This document shows, piece by piece, positions 53,748 through 63,064 of a DNA stretch of 64,000 bases (positions are counted from its first letter, which is position 1; each line of letters starts with the position of its first letter). The position numbers were made by a program, and so were the translations under genes. Below the pieces are notes generated by a model that did not search any database, was not told where the DNA came from, and saw only the letters and a list, made by a program, of their open reading frames with translations. Source of the DNA: Clostridiales bacterium (GTDB lineage: Bacteria > Bacillota > Clostridia > Christensenellales > Aristaeellaceae); NCBI GenBank assembly GCA_029012285.1, contig JAQXLU010000154.1, positions 1 to 64,000 on the forward strand, given 5' to 3'.

Positions 53748-55826
53748 ATGAAGCGTATCGTTTCCCTGCTGATGGCGCTGGCCATGGCGGCCACGCTGCT
53801 CGTTAGCACCGCTGTGGCGGACGATGGCCTGACCTATGCCGACGGCACCGTGCTGCGCATGGCCACCGGCTACAACAACGCCAAGACCGGCCTGTTCTTC
53901 GACGCGTCCGTCGCGGGCGAGGGCGTGACCCTGGCCGACGGTGTGACCTACCACACCGGCGACCTCAAGCCCACCTGGGTGGCTGTGCAGAACAAGCTGA
54001 ACGTTGTCTTTGAGAACCAGTATCAGGGCAACAGTGCCAGCAACGAGTTCGACTTCTGGAAGGAGCGCCTGAACGAGGTTGACATGCTGTCCGGTACCGC
54101 TGCCAAGCTGACCGAGTACGGCGAGGCCGGTTCCATCGTGAACATCGGCGCTTACCTGGATCAGATGCCCAACTTCAAGGCCTACCTGGAGGCGAACCCC
54201 ATCGTCCGCCTGTCCATCACTGGCAACACCTCGACCGGCGCCATCTACTTCTCCCCTTACTTTGATGGCGTGAACGACATCGAGCGTATGCCCCTGATGC
54301 GCGTTGACTGGGTGCAGAAGCTGCTGGATGGCGAGGGCGCCTTCGCGGCTGAAAAGTCCAACACCCTGGCTGCTGCGGTTTACGAGCCCTACATGCCCAC
54401 CGCCGGCAAGGTGGAAATCGACGTGGTGAACCTGGAAGGCACCGCCGTTGAGACCATCGCCAAGGACTACGACGCCGCTGGCAACATCGTGGCCAAGATG
54501 AACGCCGCTGGCACCATCGACGGTGTGGCTGCGGTCAACATGCTGCGTGAGTACATCGACGTGGCCTACAATGGCTACTACGGCACCCAGCGCTCCAACC
54601 TGTTCGTGGGTCAGAACGCTGCGTGGGACGCGGACGAGCTGGTTGCCCTGCTGCGCTGCGTCGTCGCCAACCCCCAGACCCTCAATGGCACCGACTCCGT
54701 GCAGGGCCTGTTCTCCCGTGAGGACGACAACAACCAGCGCCGTGTGGATATGTTCCGGTTCGCGGGCGTGCTCTTCGGCGTGCGCGGCCTGGAATCCCGT
54801 CAGGATTACCTCTACATCGACGTGGACGGCAAGCTCCACGACGCCCGTCAGGAGGCTGCCTCCTACGAGGCAATGGAGCGTATGAACGCCATGGCGCAGG
54901 AGGGCCTGATCTCCAAGGCCTTCATGGAGACCGCCAAGGAATCCACCAAGACCTACCTGGAGAACGACCTGGGCTTCATGCACTATGACTACAACCAGAC
55001 CCAGACCGTGTACAACGAGACTGCCCTGCAGGAGGGCGAGAAGTACATGGCCGTGATGGTGCCCGTTGCCTGCTGGATGGACGGCACCGAGGGCGGCAAG
55101 TACATGCGCTTCACCGAGTCCTGGCGTTCCGTCAAGACCGACGGCTGGGGCATCTCCGTGGCTGGCGTGGCTGACAATGCCGACAAGCTCAACGCTGCCC
55201 TGGCGCTGATCGACTTCGCTTACAGCGAGGAAGGCCAGATCCTCATGTCCTACGGCCCCGATGCGTTCATCAAGCAGAATGCGGACGGCTCCTACGTCAC
55301 CTTCAACTTCAACGGCAAGGAAATGCCCGTGATTGCGGACGCGACCTTCGCTGAGCTGTGGGAGAAGGCCTCCGGCAACTACACCAACTACGCCCGTCAG
55401 TTCCTGGGCTCCACCCTGTCCTTCGCCAAGAGCCAGGCGTTTGAGTACCAGTGCACCCACGAGGTTGGCAAGGAAGGCGCCGGCAAGCTGTCCGTGGCCA
55501 TCGCCCTGGGCACCATCAAGCACCCCGAGCTGGCTGTGACCGAGAATCCCTGGTACACCTCCGTGCCCACCGTGCTGCCCAACACCAAGGTTGAGAACGA
55601 CATGATCAACGGCTACTCTGAGCTGAGCACCAAGTACAACTCCGCCAAGGGCAAGCAGAATCTGTTCGTGGATCAGATCGTGGCTGGCTATGCCGTGGAA
55701 GGCATGTCCGATGCGTCTGAATCCGTCGCCTACGTCAGCGGCACCATGGGTGGCAAGCAGTACCTGGCCCTCAAGCAGCGCGCTTGGGATCGCCTGGTGG
55801 CTTACTACGCCGAGCTGTCCAAGTAA
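53748..55826 (+). CDS. Secreted ABC solute-binding protein
   Basis: Signal peptide MKRIVSLLMALAMAATLLVSTAVAD; follows permeases; RBS GGAGG. Confidence 0.88.
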   Translation: MKRIVSLLMALAMAATLLVSTAVADDGLTYADGTVLRMATGYNNAKTGLFFDASVAGEGVTLADGVTYHTGDLKPTWVAVQNKLNVVFENQYQGNSASNEFDFWKERLNEVDMLSGTAAKLTEYGEAGSIVNIGAYLDQMPNFKAYLEANPIVRLSITGNTSTGAIYFSPYFDGVNDIERMPLMRVDWVQKLLDGEGAFAAEKSNTLAAAVYEPYMPTAGKVEIDVVNLEGTAVETIAKDYDAAGNIVAKMNAAGTIDGVAAVNMLREYIDVAYNGYYGTQRSNLFVGQNAAWDADELVALLRCVVANPQTLNGTDSVQGLFSREDDNNQRRVDMFRFAGVLFGVRGLESRQDYLYIDVDGKLHDARQEAASYEAMERMNAMAQEGLISKAFMETAKESTKTYLENDLGFMHYDYNQTQTVYNETALQEGEKYMAVMVPVACWMDGTEGGKYMRFTESWRSVKTDGWGISVAGVADNADKLNAALALIDFAYSEEGQILMSYGPDAFIKQNADGSYVTFNFNGKEMPVIADATFAELWEKASGNYTNYARQFLGSTLSFAKSQAFEYQCTHEVGKEGAGKLSVAIALGTIKHPELAVTENPWYTSVPTVLPNTKVENDMINGYSELSTKYNSAKGKQNLFVDQIVAGYAVEGMSDASESVAYVSGTMGGKQYLALKQRAWDRLVAYYAELSK

Positions 55827-55833
55827 TCCATTT

Positions 55834-55928
55834 CCGTGGCGGGGGCTTCGGCTCCCGTCACGGGTTCCCGTCAGCCTCCCTTGCGCGGGAGGTTGACGGG
55901 AACCTGATTCCGCATCCCAAGGGGATGC
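55834..55928 (+). repeat. Three consecutive stem-loops after SBP gene
   Basis: GTGGCGGGGGC-TTCG-GCTCCCGTCAC; GGTTCCCGTCAGCCTCCC-TTGCGC-GGGAGGTTGACGGGAACC; GCATCCC-AAG-GGGATGC; no T tracts. Confidence 0.8.
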
Positions 55929-55951
55929 AGTGCGATTTGTGGGAGGTTCTT

Positions 55952-56542
55952 ATGTACAAGAAGCAGCTCATCGTGCAGAAGCTCATCTGCTTTGCGGCGC
56001 TGGCCGTCAGCGCCCTGGTGTTTCTGTATTCCCTGGGCCTGATGACGGATCTGTATGACAGCCTGTACTTCACCATGATGGACCCGACGAACCCGGATGA
56101 CACCTGGGTGCCCGGCTCGCAGGTCTACTACCACATGCAGCCCTTCAATAAGCAGCTGCTGGGCTACGCCATCGGCATGGTGCTTTTGTCCTGCCTGCTG
56201 TTCATCACCAGCACCCATGCCCGCCGCCGGTATTATGTGGGCAATGCGGTGGCGGTGGGGGCGTTCACGGTGGCGGGCGCAGCGCTGAGCGTGTGGGCGC
56301 ACCTCCAGCTGCAAGCCTTCCGGGCGGAATTCCTCCAGGTGGATTTCGACGCGCTCCAGTTCTTCTCCGAAATGATGAGCACGCCCTACACCAAGTCCAC
56401 TTTCTGGTTTGACGCGCATTATGCGGTGTTCGGCCTGGTGATGCTCATGTGCCTCCTGCAAGTGGTGAACTACGTTTGGAAGCTCTCCCTGATGCACGCC
56501 GAAAAGCGGCTGATTGAGGAAGGAAAGAAGGTGTCCGCATGA
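55952..56542 (+). CDS. Small polytopic membrane protein of unknown function
   Basis: 197 codons; RBS GGGAGG; about four hydrophobic segments. Confidence 0.8.
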   Translation: MYKKQLIVQKLICFAALAVSALVFLYSLGLMTDLYDSLYFTMMDPTNPDDTWVPGSQVYYHMQPFNKQLLGYAIGMVLLSCLLFITSTHARRRYYVGNAVAVGAFTVAGAALSVWAHLQLQAFRAEFLQVDFDALQFFSEMMSTPYTKSTFWFDAHYAVFGLVMLMCLLQVVNYVWKLSLMHAEKRLIEEGKKVSA

Positions 56543-57039
56543 CGAACCGGCTCGATGACCCCAAGACCATCCGCCTTGACCGGATGCGGTACGCCAAGAA
56601 TACCTTCTCCTCCCGCATGACCTATCTGGCCATCCTCTTCAATGTGCTGTACTTCGTCAGCATCTATGAGTCCGACGTGGGCTCGTGGTACTATCAGATT
56701 CTCATCGGCGCCTCCATCGTGTACAACCTGGTGTTCATGCTGGTGTCCTTCCTGGCCTCCGAGGGCGTGAAGAACTACAAGGCCAGCTACGCCTGGCTGC
56801 TGCTGGCGGCGGGCGTGGGGCAGATTGTGCGCATTTTCATCCTGCCCATGCAGGCCTACCGGGCAAGCGTGACCATCAGCAAGGTGACCTATCCGGTGAT
56901 GAAGATGCCCCAGCTGACCTTCGTCATCATCTGCCTGGCGGCGTCGGCGCTGTGCTGCTTTGCCGCCGGCATCGTCGGCGTGTACCGCAGCCGGGCACTG
57001 CGTGCCTACAACGCTTCTCTTGATGAGAAGGTCGCGTAA
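56539..57039 (+). CDS. Small polytopic membrane protein of unknown function
   Basis: 166 aa, 4-nt overlap with previous gene; about four hydrophobic segments. Confidence 0.8.
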   Translation: MTNRLDDPKTIRLDRMRYAKNTFSSRMTYLAILFNVLYFVSIYESDVGSWYYQILIGASIVYNLVFMLVSFLASEGVKNYKASYAWLLLAAGVGQIVRIFILPMQAYRASVTISKVTYPVMKMPQLTFVIICLAASALCCFAAGIVGVYRSRALRAYNASLDEKVA

Positions 57040-57054
57040 AGGAGACGATACCTG

Positions 57055-58128
57055 ATGGCAAATATCAGCTTACAGCATCTGGATAAGATCTATGACAACA
57101 AGGTGCAGGCCGTGTTTGACTTCAACCTGGAGGTGAAGGACGGCGAGTTCATTGTGCTGGTCGGGCCCTCCGGCTGCGGCAAGTCCACGACGCTGCGCAT
57201 GATCGCGGGCCTGGAGGACATCACCTCCGGCAAGCTGCTGCTGGACGGCAAGGACATCACCGCCGCCCCCGCCAAGGACCGCGACATGGCCATGGTGTTC
57301 CAGAACTACGCGCTCTACGGCCACATGACCGTGTATGAGAACATGGCCTTCTCCCTGACGCTGCGCAAGGAGGACCCCAACGTCATCCACCGCAAGGTGC
57401 TGGCGGCGGCGGAGATCCTGGGGCTGACTGATCAGCTGAACAAGAAGCCCAAGCAGCTCTCCGGCGGTCAGCGCCAGCGCGTGGCGATGGGCCGTTCCAT
57501 CGTGCGCAACCCCAAGGTGTTCCTGTTTGACGAGCCGCTGTCCAACCTGGACGCGAAGCTACGCGGCGCGACCCGCCGGGAGATTTTGCTGCTCCACAAG
57601 CGCATGAACGCCACCATGCTCTACGTCACCCATGACCAGACCGAGGCGCTGACCCTGGCCGACCGCATCGTGTGCATGTCCATGGGCCATGTGCAGCAGG
57701 TCGGCACGCCCCTGGAGCTCTACGATACCCCCGCGAACCTCTTCGTGGCCAGCTTCATCGGGTTGCCGCCCATGAACTTCTTCGACGTGACCATCAACGG
57801 TAAGGCGGCGCAGAACCAGTACTTCACCATGCCCCTGACCGTAAGCGAGCAGGAGCTGCTCTCCGACTACCAGGGCAAGACCGTGGTACTGGGTGTGCGA
57901 CCGGAGAACATCAACACCGGCGGCGATGTGGATGTAGAGGTGTTCTCCAATGAAAACCTGGGCATGAACACCCTGGTGCATGGCCGGCTGAACGGCGCCA
58001 CCGCGGCGGATGCCGCCATTACCTGCAAGCTGCGCGGCTGGTGCGACTACAAGGCCGGCGACCGTGTGCAGGTGCGCTTTGAAAAGCGCCACTTCTTCGA
58101 TAAGGAAACGACCAACGCGATTCGCTGA
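57055..58128 (+). CDS. Sugar ABC transporter ATP-binding protein (UgpC/MsmK type)
   Basis: GPSGCGKSTTLRMIAGLE, LSGGQRQRVAMGRS, FDEPLSNLDAKLR, THDQTEALTLADR; C-terminal regulatory domain. Confidence 0.95.
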   Translation: MANISLQHLDKIYDNKVQAVFDFNLEVKDGEFIVLVGPSGCGKSTTLRMIAGLEDITSGKLLLDGKDITAAPAKDRDMAMVFQNYALYGHMTVYENMAFSLTLRKEDPNVIHRKVLAAAEILGLTDQLNKKPKQLSGGQRQRVAMGRSIVRNPKVFLFDEPLSNLDAKLRGATRREILLLHKRMNATMLYVTHDQTEALTLADRIVCMSMGHVQQVGTPLELYDTPANLFVASFIGLPPMNFFDVTINGKAAQNQYFTMPLTVSEQELLSDYQGKTVVLGVRPENINTGGDVDVEVFSNENLGMNTLVHGRLNGATAADAAITCKLRGWCDYKAGDRVQVRFEKRHFFDKETTNAIR

Positions 58129-58142
58129 AAGGAGGAACCCTC

Positions 58143-58715
58143 GTGACGACCCTTGGCAAGAAAAAGAACAGCGGCGTGAAGGAGTTCTTCCGCAAGAAGA
58201 TCGTCTCCCTCAAGCGCAAGCCCCAGACGATCCCCCTGCTGGTGCTGGCCCTCGCCTTCCTTGTGTATTCGCTGAACCTGACCCATGTGTCCAACACCAC
58301 GGCCAAGATTCAGCTCTCCGGCATGGGGCTGTGCGGCTTTTGCACGATGCTGTTCTCCATGCTGTCCTTCGTGTGCTTCCTCAACGCCTTCCCCCACCGC
58401 AAAAAGACCAACGTGCCCATGCTGGTGCTGATGTTCCTGATGCTGGCGCTGCTCATCGTGTGCGACACGTTCTACATGGGACAGATCACCAAGGCGATCA
58501 CCCGTGCGGATCACCCCATCGTGGTGGATGCCAACACCATCTACATCAGCAAGGCGGCCGCCATGCTGGGGGTGCACCGCATCATCGTGGTCATCGGCGC
58601 GGTGATGACGCTGCTGGTGCCCGTGCTGCGCAAGCTCCTGCGGAAAATCGACACCTCGCTGCCGGTGGAGGAAAACGCGCAGATGGGCGAAATCATGCTC
58701 TCCGGAGATAACTGA
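58143..58715 (+). CDS. Small polytopic membrane protein of unknown function
   Basis: 190 aa; hydrophobic segments; co-directional in operon. Confidence 0.8.
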   Translation: MTTLGKKKNSGVKEFFRKKIVSLKRKPQTIPLLVLALAFLVYSLNLTHVSNTTAKIQLSGMGLCGFCTMLFSMLSFVCFLNAFPHRKKTNVPMLVLMFLMLALLIVCDTFYMGQITKAITRADHPIVVDANTIYISKAAAMLGVHRIIVVIGAVMTLLVPVLRKLLRKIDTSLPVEENAQMGEIMLSGDN

Positions 58716-58720
58716 CGTCC

Positions 58721-59344
58721 ATGAGCAAAAAAACGCCGAAGCAAGCTGAAAGCACCGAGGCTGCCGTTTACGACCTCCACACGGAGGCGGTGGACGCCCT
58801 CGTGACCGCCACAAAGGAAAACACGCCCCGGTATTCCGAGGCGGAGCTGAACAAGTACCGCTCCGGCAAGGTGAAGCGGCGCTTCCCCCAGGGGCTGAAG
58901 GTGCTCCTGATCAAGTTCTGGTTCTACGGGGCGGTGTGCTTCTTCGTGTTCTGGGGCTTGGGGCTGTATCTGCAGGGCCTGGACATGTACTTCGTCGCCG
59001 CGCTGATCCTGGGCATGGTGACGGATCTGCTCATCAACCATTTCCTGCGCTTCACCGAGAAGCTGCCCGGCGGCAGCAAAAAGTGGATGATGGTCACGCG
59101 CCGGGGCACGGGCGGGTTCTTCCTGAACATCGCCTACGGCTTCCTGCTGATGTTCCTGGTGATCACCGTGTACCAAATGATCAACACCGCCATCTTCACC
59201 CTCTATGGGGGAAGCGCGGAGGCGCCGCTGCTGCATGTGGAGCCCTTCGCCTTCGGCTTGATCACGACGGGTGCAGATATGCTGTGCGTGGGCATCCGCA
59301 ACACGATGCGGAGAATTCTTGCCGACGCCCGCGGGAAGGCATGA
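58721..59344 (+). CDS. Small polytopic membrane protein of unknown function
   Basis: 207 aa; hydrophobic segments; co-directional in operon. Confidence 0.8.
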   Translation: MSKKTPKQAESTEAAVYDLHTEAVDALVTATKENTPRYSEAELNKYRSGKVKRRFPQGLKVLLIKFWFYGAVCFFVFWGLGLYLQGLDMYFVAALILGMVTDLLINHFLRFTEKLPGGSKKWMMVTRRGTGGFFLNIAYGFLLMFLVITVYQMINTAIFTLYGGSAEAPLLHVEPFAFGLITTGADMLCVGIRNTMRRILADARGKA

Positions 59345-59370
59345 AAAAATCGCCAGCGGCTGCTGACGAT
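59343..59370 (-). terminator. Terminator of AraC-family gene
   Basis: Minus CGTCAGC-AGCC-GCTGGCG followed by ATTTTTTC. Confidence 0.7.
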
Positions 59371-60119
59371 TATGGGCAGGGCGCATCAGCCTCTGCCTGC
59401 CGGGCGTATTCCCGGGGGGATAGGCCGAATTTCTGCTTGAACATGCGGGAAAAGTACAGCGGGTCGTGATAGCCGCACATGCGGGCGGTTTCGCTAATAC
59501 TGCTGTTGCCAGCGCGCAGGGCGGTTGCAGCGGCTTGTAATCGCAGGTCGGTCAGGTACTTGTGCGGCGTGGTGTGCAGCTCCTGCCGGAACAGGCGGCA
59601 GAGGTAGTCGTAGCAGTACGGCGCGGATTTGAGCAGCTCGTCCAGCTCGAAATTCGGGTTGGTGTAATTCTGCATGATGGTGTGCGAGAGCTCCGCAACC
59701 AGCTGGCTGCGGGGCGAGGACGCGCACCGGCTGATGATGTGCTGCGAAAGCAGCTGCCCATAGGCACGCAGCAGGGACTCCCGATAGTCCGATTCGCTGC
59801 CAAAATGATAGGCCGCATCCTGAAATAGGTGCAGCAGGGACTGGTTCTCATCGTCCCGGAAGCGCATCGGGGTGTGCAGCGCCAGGGCGGTTGAGTCCAT
59901 GTGAAGCATGAAAAAGCCGGCTTCCTCCGACAGAGGACGGCTGTGGCGCGTATCCGGCGGAATCACCACCACGTCCCCCGCCTGACAGGTGAATTCCAGC
60001 GCGTCAAAGACGAACGTCGCCGTGCCGCTTGTGCAGTAGAGGAACACCCAGCAGTCATGCTGATGCCGGGGCAGGATGGGCGCGGTGGGAAAGCTGCTGA
60101 CCTGGATGATGTCGTTCAT
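59370..60119 (-). CDS. AraC-family transcriptional regulator with cupin sensor domain
   Basis: N-terminal HQHDCWVFLYCTSGTATFVFDALEFTCQAGDVVVIPP; C-terminal double HTH ending ISETARMCGYHDPLYFSRMFKQKFGLSPREYAR. Confidence 0.93.
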   Translation of the reverse strand: MNDIIQVSSFPTAPILPRHQHDCWVFLYCTSGTATFVFDALEFTCQAGDVVVIPPDTRHSRPLSEEAGFFMLHMDSTALALHTPMRFRDDENQSLLHLFQDAAYHFGSESDYRESLLRAYGQLLSQHIISRCASSPRSQLVAELSHTIMQNYTNPNFELDELLKSAPYCYDYLCRLFRQELHTTPHKYLTDLRLQAAATALRAGNSSISETARMCGYHDPLYFSRMFKQKFGLSPREYARQAEADAPCP

Positions 60120-60146
60120 GGGATCACCTCATGGAGAATTCAGCCC

Positions 60147-60163
60147 TATTGTACCAAACAATA
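60147..60163. promoter_or_regulatory. Candidate operator palindrome in AraC/UgpC divergent intergenic region
   Basis: TATTGT-ACCAA-ACAATA. Confidence 0.4.
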
Positions 60164-60225
60164 TCGGTTTTGTCTATATTGCAGGGAGGGAATCCCTGCC
60201 ACACCAAGAAAAGGAGCGAAGCTGT

Positions 60226-61305
60226 ATGGCATACCTCACGCTCAGAAACATCAACAAGATCTACCCGAACGGCTTCCACGCGGTGCACGACTTCAACCTG
60301 GAAGCCGAGCGGGGGGAGTTTATTGTGTTCGTGGGCCCCTCCGGCTGCGGCAAGTCCACCACGCTGCGCATGATCGCGGGCCTGGAGGACATCAGCAAGG
60401 GTGAATTCCTGATCGATGGTCAGCTGGCCAACAACCTGGGCCCCCGGGAGCGCGAGGTAGCGATGGTGTTCCAGAGCTACGCGCTCTACCCCAACATGAC
60501 CGTGTATGACAATCTGGCCTTTGGCCTCAATCTGCAGGGCGTGGATGAGGACATCATCGAGGCGCGCGTGCAGAAAACCGCCAAGATCCTTGGCCTGACG
60601 GAGTATTTGGACCGCATGCCCCGCGCCCTTTCCGGCGGCCAGCGCCAGCGCGTGGCCGTGGGCCGTTCCATCATCCGCAAGGTGGGCGTGTTCCTGATGG
60701 ACGAGCCGTTGTCCAACCTGGACGCGAAGCAGCGCGTCACCATGCGCTCCGAGATCACGCAGATACACCGGGAAACTGGCGCAACCACCATCTACGTCAC
60801 CCACGACCAGACCGAGGCCATGACCATGGCGGATCGCATCGTGGTGATGAAGAACGGCTATGTGCAGCAGATCGGAACCCCCAAGGAGGTCTACTTCCAT
60901 CCGGTGAACATGTTCGTGGCGGGCTTCATTGGCGAACCGCCGATGAACTTCATCCGCCGCGTGGTGAAGCAGGGCTGCATCGAGGTCGGCGGCGCGTCCT
61001 TCGACCTGACGAAGCGCCTGGGTGAGAAGGCTGCGGCCTATGAGGGCAAGGAGATCGTCTTTGGCTTCCGCCCCGAGGCGGTGGTGCTGGGCACGCAGGA
61101 GAACGCCTACGTCACCCATGGCATGGTGGAGCTGACCGAAATGCTGGGCGACAACGCCAATGTCTACCTGGACATCGACCAGGATAAGGCCATTTTGAAG
61201 GTCACCCCCCATGAAATTCCCGACATGGATACCCAGCTCACCTTCTCTATCCCCCATGAGAGCGTCTATCTCTTTGACGCGCAGACCGAGATGGTGATCA
61301 AGTAA
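60226..61305 (+). CDS. Sugar ABC transporter ATP-binding protein (UgpC/MsmK type), stand-alone
   Basis: GPSGCGKSTTLRMIAGLE, LSGGQRQRVAVGRS, MDEPLSNLDAKQR, THDQTEAMTMADR. Confidence 0.95.
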   Translation: MAYLTLRNINKIYPNGFHAVHDFNLEAERGEFIVFVGPSGCGKSTTLRMIAGLEDISKGEFLIDGQLANNLGPREREVAMVFQSYALYPNMTVYDNLAFGLNLQGVDEDIIEARVQKTAKILGLTEYLDRMPRALSGGQRQRVAVGRSIIRKVGVFLMDEPLSNLDAKQRVTMRSEITQIHRETGATTIYVTHDQTEAMTMADRIVVMKNGYVQQIGTPKEVYFHPVNMFVAGFIGEPPMNFIRRVVKQGCIEVGGASFDLTKRLGEKAAAYEGKEIVFGFRPEAVVLGTQENAYVTHGMVELTEMLGDNANVYLDIDQDKAILKVTPHEIPDMDTQLTFSIPHESVYLFDAQTEMVIK

Positions 61306-61307
61306 AC

Positions 61308-61350
61308 AAAAACGCGCATGCCCCATTGCTTGTCAGGGCATGCGCTTGCT
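61308..61350. terminator. Bidirectional terminator
   Basis: GCGCATGCCC/GGGCATGCGC with T-rich tails on both strands (TTGCTTTAT plus; GTTTTTGTTT minus). Confidence 0.75.
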
Positions 61351-62172
61351 TTATGCCTTCTCGATGGGCAGCCATAGCTCCACATACATATCGTTCTGGC
61401 CCTCCTTGCAGGGGGCATAGTATTCGATATTGTAGTTGCCGGATAGCTTGTAGTCGGTTGAGTGGGGCAGCCAGTCGCGCCACATTTTGGTGTTGGTGTC
61501 CTGAAGTGTGCTCAGTGTGCAGGGAAAGACCGCCCAGGTGCCGCCGGGGATCAGCCGGGTGGTGCATGCGGCGGGTACGCGCTGCCAGGGCTGGTAGAGA
61601 TCAGCGATCATGTAGTCGAAATCCTTGCCGTCGGTGTCGATGCACACGCCAAAGGTGCCGCAGATGTCGTGCTGCGCGGGCAGCAGCTCCTCCCAGTACC
61701 TTGGGATCTCCTGATAGCTGGTGTCATTGTTGAAGCGGCGGGTGAAACCGACCACGGTGAACGGGGCTTTGTCGACGATTTTGTACTCCATCATGATTCC
61801 TCCTTCTGGTTGCAGATGAATGGTCAGCGGCGAGAAGGATTGCAGCAGCGTCCCTGGCTGATGCACCTGGGAGGGCGATACGCCGTGGAAGCGCCGGAAC
61901 GCCCGAGCGAAGCTGTCCGGCGAGTCATAGCCGTACTTGAGGGCAGCGTCGATGACCTTCATGCCTTGGGTCAGCTCCTGCGCGGCGAGGGTCAGCCGTC
62001 TGCGGCGGATGTACTCGCCCAGGGGCAGACCGCACAGGCAGGAGAAGAGCCGCTGGAAGTGGAACGCGCTGACATACGCGCGCGCTGCGATGTCGTGCAC
62101 GTCCAGCTCCTGGGTGAGCCGCGCCTCGATATAGTCGATGGCGGCCTGGATTCCCTCCGGTATGGTATGCAT
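61351..62172 (-). CDS. AraC-family regulator with GyrI-like effector-binding domain
   Basis: IDYIEARLTQELDVHDIAARAYVSAFHFQRLFSCLCGLPLGEYIRRRRL; C-terminal GyrI-like VVGFTRRFNND..VELWLPIEKA. Confidence 0.93.
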   Translation of the reverse strand: MHTIPEGIQAAIDYIEARLTQELDVHDIAARAYVSAFHFQRLFSCLCGLPLGEYIRRRRLTLAAQELTQGMKVIDAALKYGYDSPDSFARAFRRFHGVSPSQVHQPGTLLQSFSPLTIHLQPEGGIMMEYKIVDKAPFTVVGFTRRFNNDTSYQEIPRYWEELLPAQHDICGTFGVCIDTDGKDFDYMIADLYQPWQRVPAACTTRLIPGGTWAVFPCTLSTLQDTNTKMWRDWLPHSTDYKLSGNYNIEYYAPCKEGQNDMYVELWLPIEKA

Positions 62173-62252
62173 GGCCTTGCCTCCTTCATCGCTGATAAGA
62201 AGAGTATAGCATGTCAGCTGCTTTTCTGCCCGACTTTTTCTGCGCAATAGAA

Positions 62253-62279
62253 ACGCAGGATTCGATCAACATCCTGCGT
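62253..62279 (-). terminator. Terminator-like hairpin downstream of nagB
   Basis: ACGCAGGA/TCCTGCGT followed on minus by TTCTATT. Confidence 0.5.
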
Positions 62280-62284
62280 GCACA

Positions 62285-63019
62285 TTACCAGTGCGTCAGA
62301 CGGGAAGCCGCGCCCTTATCCAGCAGGAAGATCACGTCCGGATGGGTGCGCAGGATGGAGGCCTGCCACTGGGGGGATACATCGCCCTCCAGGGCCATGC
62401 GGACGGCCTCAGCCTTGTCCTCGCCCGTGGCCAGGAGCAGCACCTGGCGGGATTGCATGATGGAGCCGATGCCCAGGCTGACGGCAAAGCGCGGCACATC
62501 CTGCGCGGAATCGAAGAAGCGCTGATTGGCTTTGATGGTGGTTTCGCTCAGCTGCACCTGGTGGCAGCCGTAGACGAATTCGTGCCCGGGCTCGTTGAAG
62601 CCGATGTGCCCGTTGTGGCCGATGCCCAGCAGCTGCAGGTCGATGCCGCCGGCTGATAGGATGGCTGCGTCATAGGCCTTGGCGGAGGCGGCAACATCCG
62701 CCGCGTTGCCGTCGGGAATGTGGATGCGATCGGGACTCATGTTGATGTGGCTGAACAGGTTGTCCTGCATGTAGCGGTGGTAGGAGCACACATGGTCGGG
62801 GGAGATGCCCACGTATTCATCCAGGTTGAAGCTGGTGGCCCGGGAGAAATCCAGCATGCCCGATTGGTGCATGGCGATCAGCGCCTGATAGGTGGGAATG
62901 GGGGTGGAGCCGGTGGCCAGGCCGAGGACGCTGTCCGGTTTGCGCAGGAGCTGCGCGGCAATCAGGGTCGCGGCGGCCTTGGCGATCTGCTGGGCTGTCT
63001 GAAAAACATGCGTTTGCAT
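62285..63019 (-). CDS. nagB: Glucosamine-6-phosphate deaminase
   Basis: LGLATGSTPIPTYQAL, SFNLDEYVGI, LLGIGHNGHIGFNEPG, VSLGIGSIMQSRQVLLLATGEDKAEAV. Confidence 0.95.
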   Translation of the reverse strand: MQTHVFQTAQQIAKAAATLIAAQLLRKPDSVLGLATGSTPIPTYQALIAMHQSGMLDFSRATSFNLDEYVGISPDHVCSYHRYMQDNLFSHINMSPDRIHIPDGNAADVAASAKAYDAAILSAGGIDLQLLGIGHNGHIGFNEPGHEFVYGCHQVQLSETTIKANQRFFDSAQDVPRFAVSLGIGSIMQSRQVLLLATGEDKAEAVRMALEGDVSPQWQASILRTHPDVIFLLDKGAASRLTHW

Positions 63020-63064
63020 ACCAATGCCTCCTCCGACATGTTGTATTATTGATAGGATGAATAC

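Noticed and set aside
51868-55523. Long minus-strand ORFs over permease/SBP genes (597 and 642 aa)
   Set aside because: Antisense shadows of co-directional ABC operon genes.
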